A stretch of DNA of 6,352 nt from an uncultured Burkholderiales bacterium (GTDB taxonomy: Bacteria; Pseudomonadota; Gammaproteobacteria; Burkholderiales; Burkholderiaceae): contig CAMLJY010000170.1 of assembly GCA_946480465.1 (NCBI GenBank), positions 1 through 6,352 of the forward strand. The letters are read 5' to 3'. This document shows, in pieces, positions 5,861 through 6,352 of this stretch. The notes under the pieces are model-generated. The model ran no database searches, was not told where the DNA came from, and was given only the letters and a program-made list of their open reading frames with translations. The position numbers and the translations under genes were made by a program. The first letter of the stretch is position 1. Every line of letters begins with the position of its first letter.

Positions 5861-6190
5861 CTAGTGGCGGCCGCAGCCGATGGCCTTGACCTGCCGCAAG
5901 GGCGCATGCCCGCATCGGGACACCGTATCGATCAGTCGGCGCAGGCCGTCCAGCACGGGAAGGAGCTGGCCGGACAGGTCGTCCGGCAGGGCGTGCAGCC
6001 GCTGCGCGCGCTCGTCCTGCGCGCAGGCCAGCTCCAGTGCCGCCGCCGCCCGCTCGACCCCTTGGGTGCCGAAGTTCGCGGCCTGCGACTGGATGTTGTG
6101 CGCCAGGCGGCGTGCGCCAGCGATGTCGGCGGCCGCCAGCGCCTGCAGGAACGGCGCCGGAACGATGAAGCCGCGCCATTCGCGCGTCAA
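5861..6190 (-). CDS. Hpt-domain polypeptide, probably the C-terminal end of a larger (hybrid kinase) protein
   Basis: The first available start in the frame is TTG at 6190, giving 109 residues that contain one histidine phosphotransfer domain (about 13-95). The phosphoacceptor helix reads LAHNIQSQAANFG (29-41). H31 and G41 match the HxLKGxxxxxG motif, while the Lys and Gly after the histidine are Gln and Ser. An amphipathic helix (ERAAAALELACAQ) follows, as in the Hpt domains that end BarA-type hybrid kinases, where they relay phosphate from a receiver to a response regulator. The TTG has no clear ribosome site. The frame stays open upstream to the window edge through the microsatellite, where it would encode (Asn-Gly)13 then (Ile-Gly)5. 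The sequence before about residue 13 fits the usual first Hpt helix poorly. This may therefore be the 3' end of a longer gene, a decayed relic, or a small free Hpt protein; I favour one of the first two. It precedes the hemerythrin gene by 23 bases. Confidence 0.65.
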   Translation of the reverse strand: MTREWRGFIVPAPFLQALAAADIAGARRLAHNIQSQAANFGTQGVERAAAALELACAQDERAQRLHALPDDLSGQLLPVLDGLRRLIDTVSRCGHAPLRQVKAIGCGRH

Positions 6191-6209
6191 GGCTCCCCAC
6201 GGCGCGGTT

Positions 6210-6244
6210 GGCCGATGGCCGATGGCCGATGGCCGATGGCCGAT
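6210..6244. repeat. Heptanucleotide tandem repeat (GGCCGAT)x5
   Basis: Five perfect GGCCGAT units in direct tandem. The unit length is not a multiple of three, so gain or loss of one unit would shift any reading frame crossing it. The Hpt frame on the minus strand crosses it without a stop. The array runs directly into the GCCGAT array. Confidence 0.95.

Positions 6245-6352
<108 letters not shown>

Noticed and set aside
5298..5889. Plus-strand open frames opposite the hemerythrin-like gene
   Set aside because: The minus strand carries a complete HHE iron-ligand pattern with a good ribosome site. The opposite frames lack motifs and start signals.

Overview
The window is high-GC bacterial chromosomal DNA. 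Its gene content (a receiver-less sigma-54 activator with a Fis-type helix-turn-helix, a KtrB/KtrA potassium pair, and GFA, CYTH and hemerythrin domain proteins) and a CTACAAT-type -10 box fit a betaproteobacterium, most likely Burkholderiales. That assignment is inferred from style, not from a diagnostic gene.

Left part (1-1708): a leftward gene encodes a PspF-like sigma-54 activator with no N-terminal sensor domain and a variant GAFTDA loop. A heptanucleotide tandem repeat lies just beyond its stop. The stretch between it and the potassium genes carries no intact gene. It does hold a rightward, frameshifted and internally deleted scrap of a pyruvate-dehydrogenase-E1-like (AceE/MdeB type) gene at about 1405-1558.

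Middle (1640-3725): a two-gene rightward operon encodes the K+ channel subunit (KtrB/TrkH type) and its cytoplasmic RCK gating subunit (KtrA/TrkA type). The genes overlap by 11 bp and the second starts with TTG. A candidate sigma-70 promoter lies just upstream, and a perfect 8-bp inverted repeat brackets its -10 box. Together the two proteins would form a regulated potassium uptake system.

Right part (3726-6352): a rightward GFA-family zinc protein converges on a leftward CYTH (triphosphate tunnel) protein. Further right, a leftward pair encodes an Hpt-domain polypeptide, apparently the C-terminal end of a larger signalling protein, followed 23 bp later by a hemerythrin-like protein with a good Shine-Dalgarno. 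The Hpt frame stays open through a three-stage microsatellite to the window edge: GGCCGAT x5, then GCCGAT x5, then GCCGTT x13.

I found no CRISPR array, RNA gene, transposase or clearly new multigene system. The most notable items are the microsatellite running into the Hpt frame, the E1 gene relic, and the variant sigma-54 contact loop.
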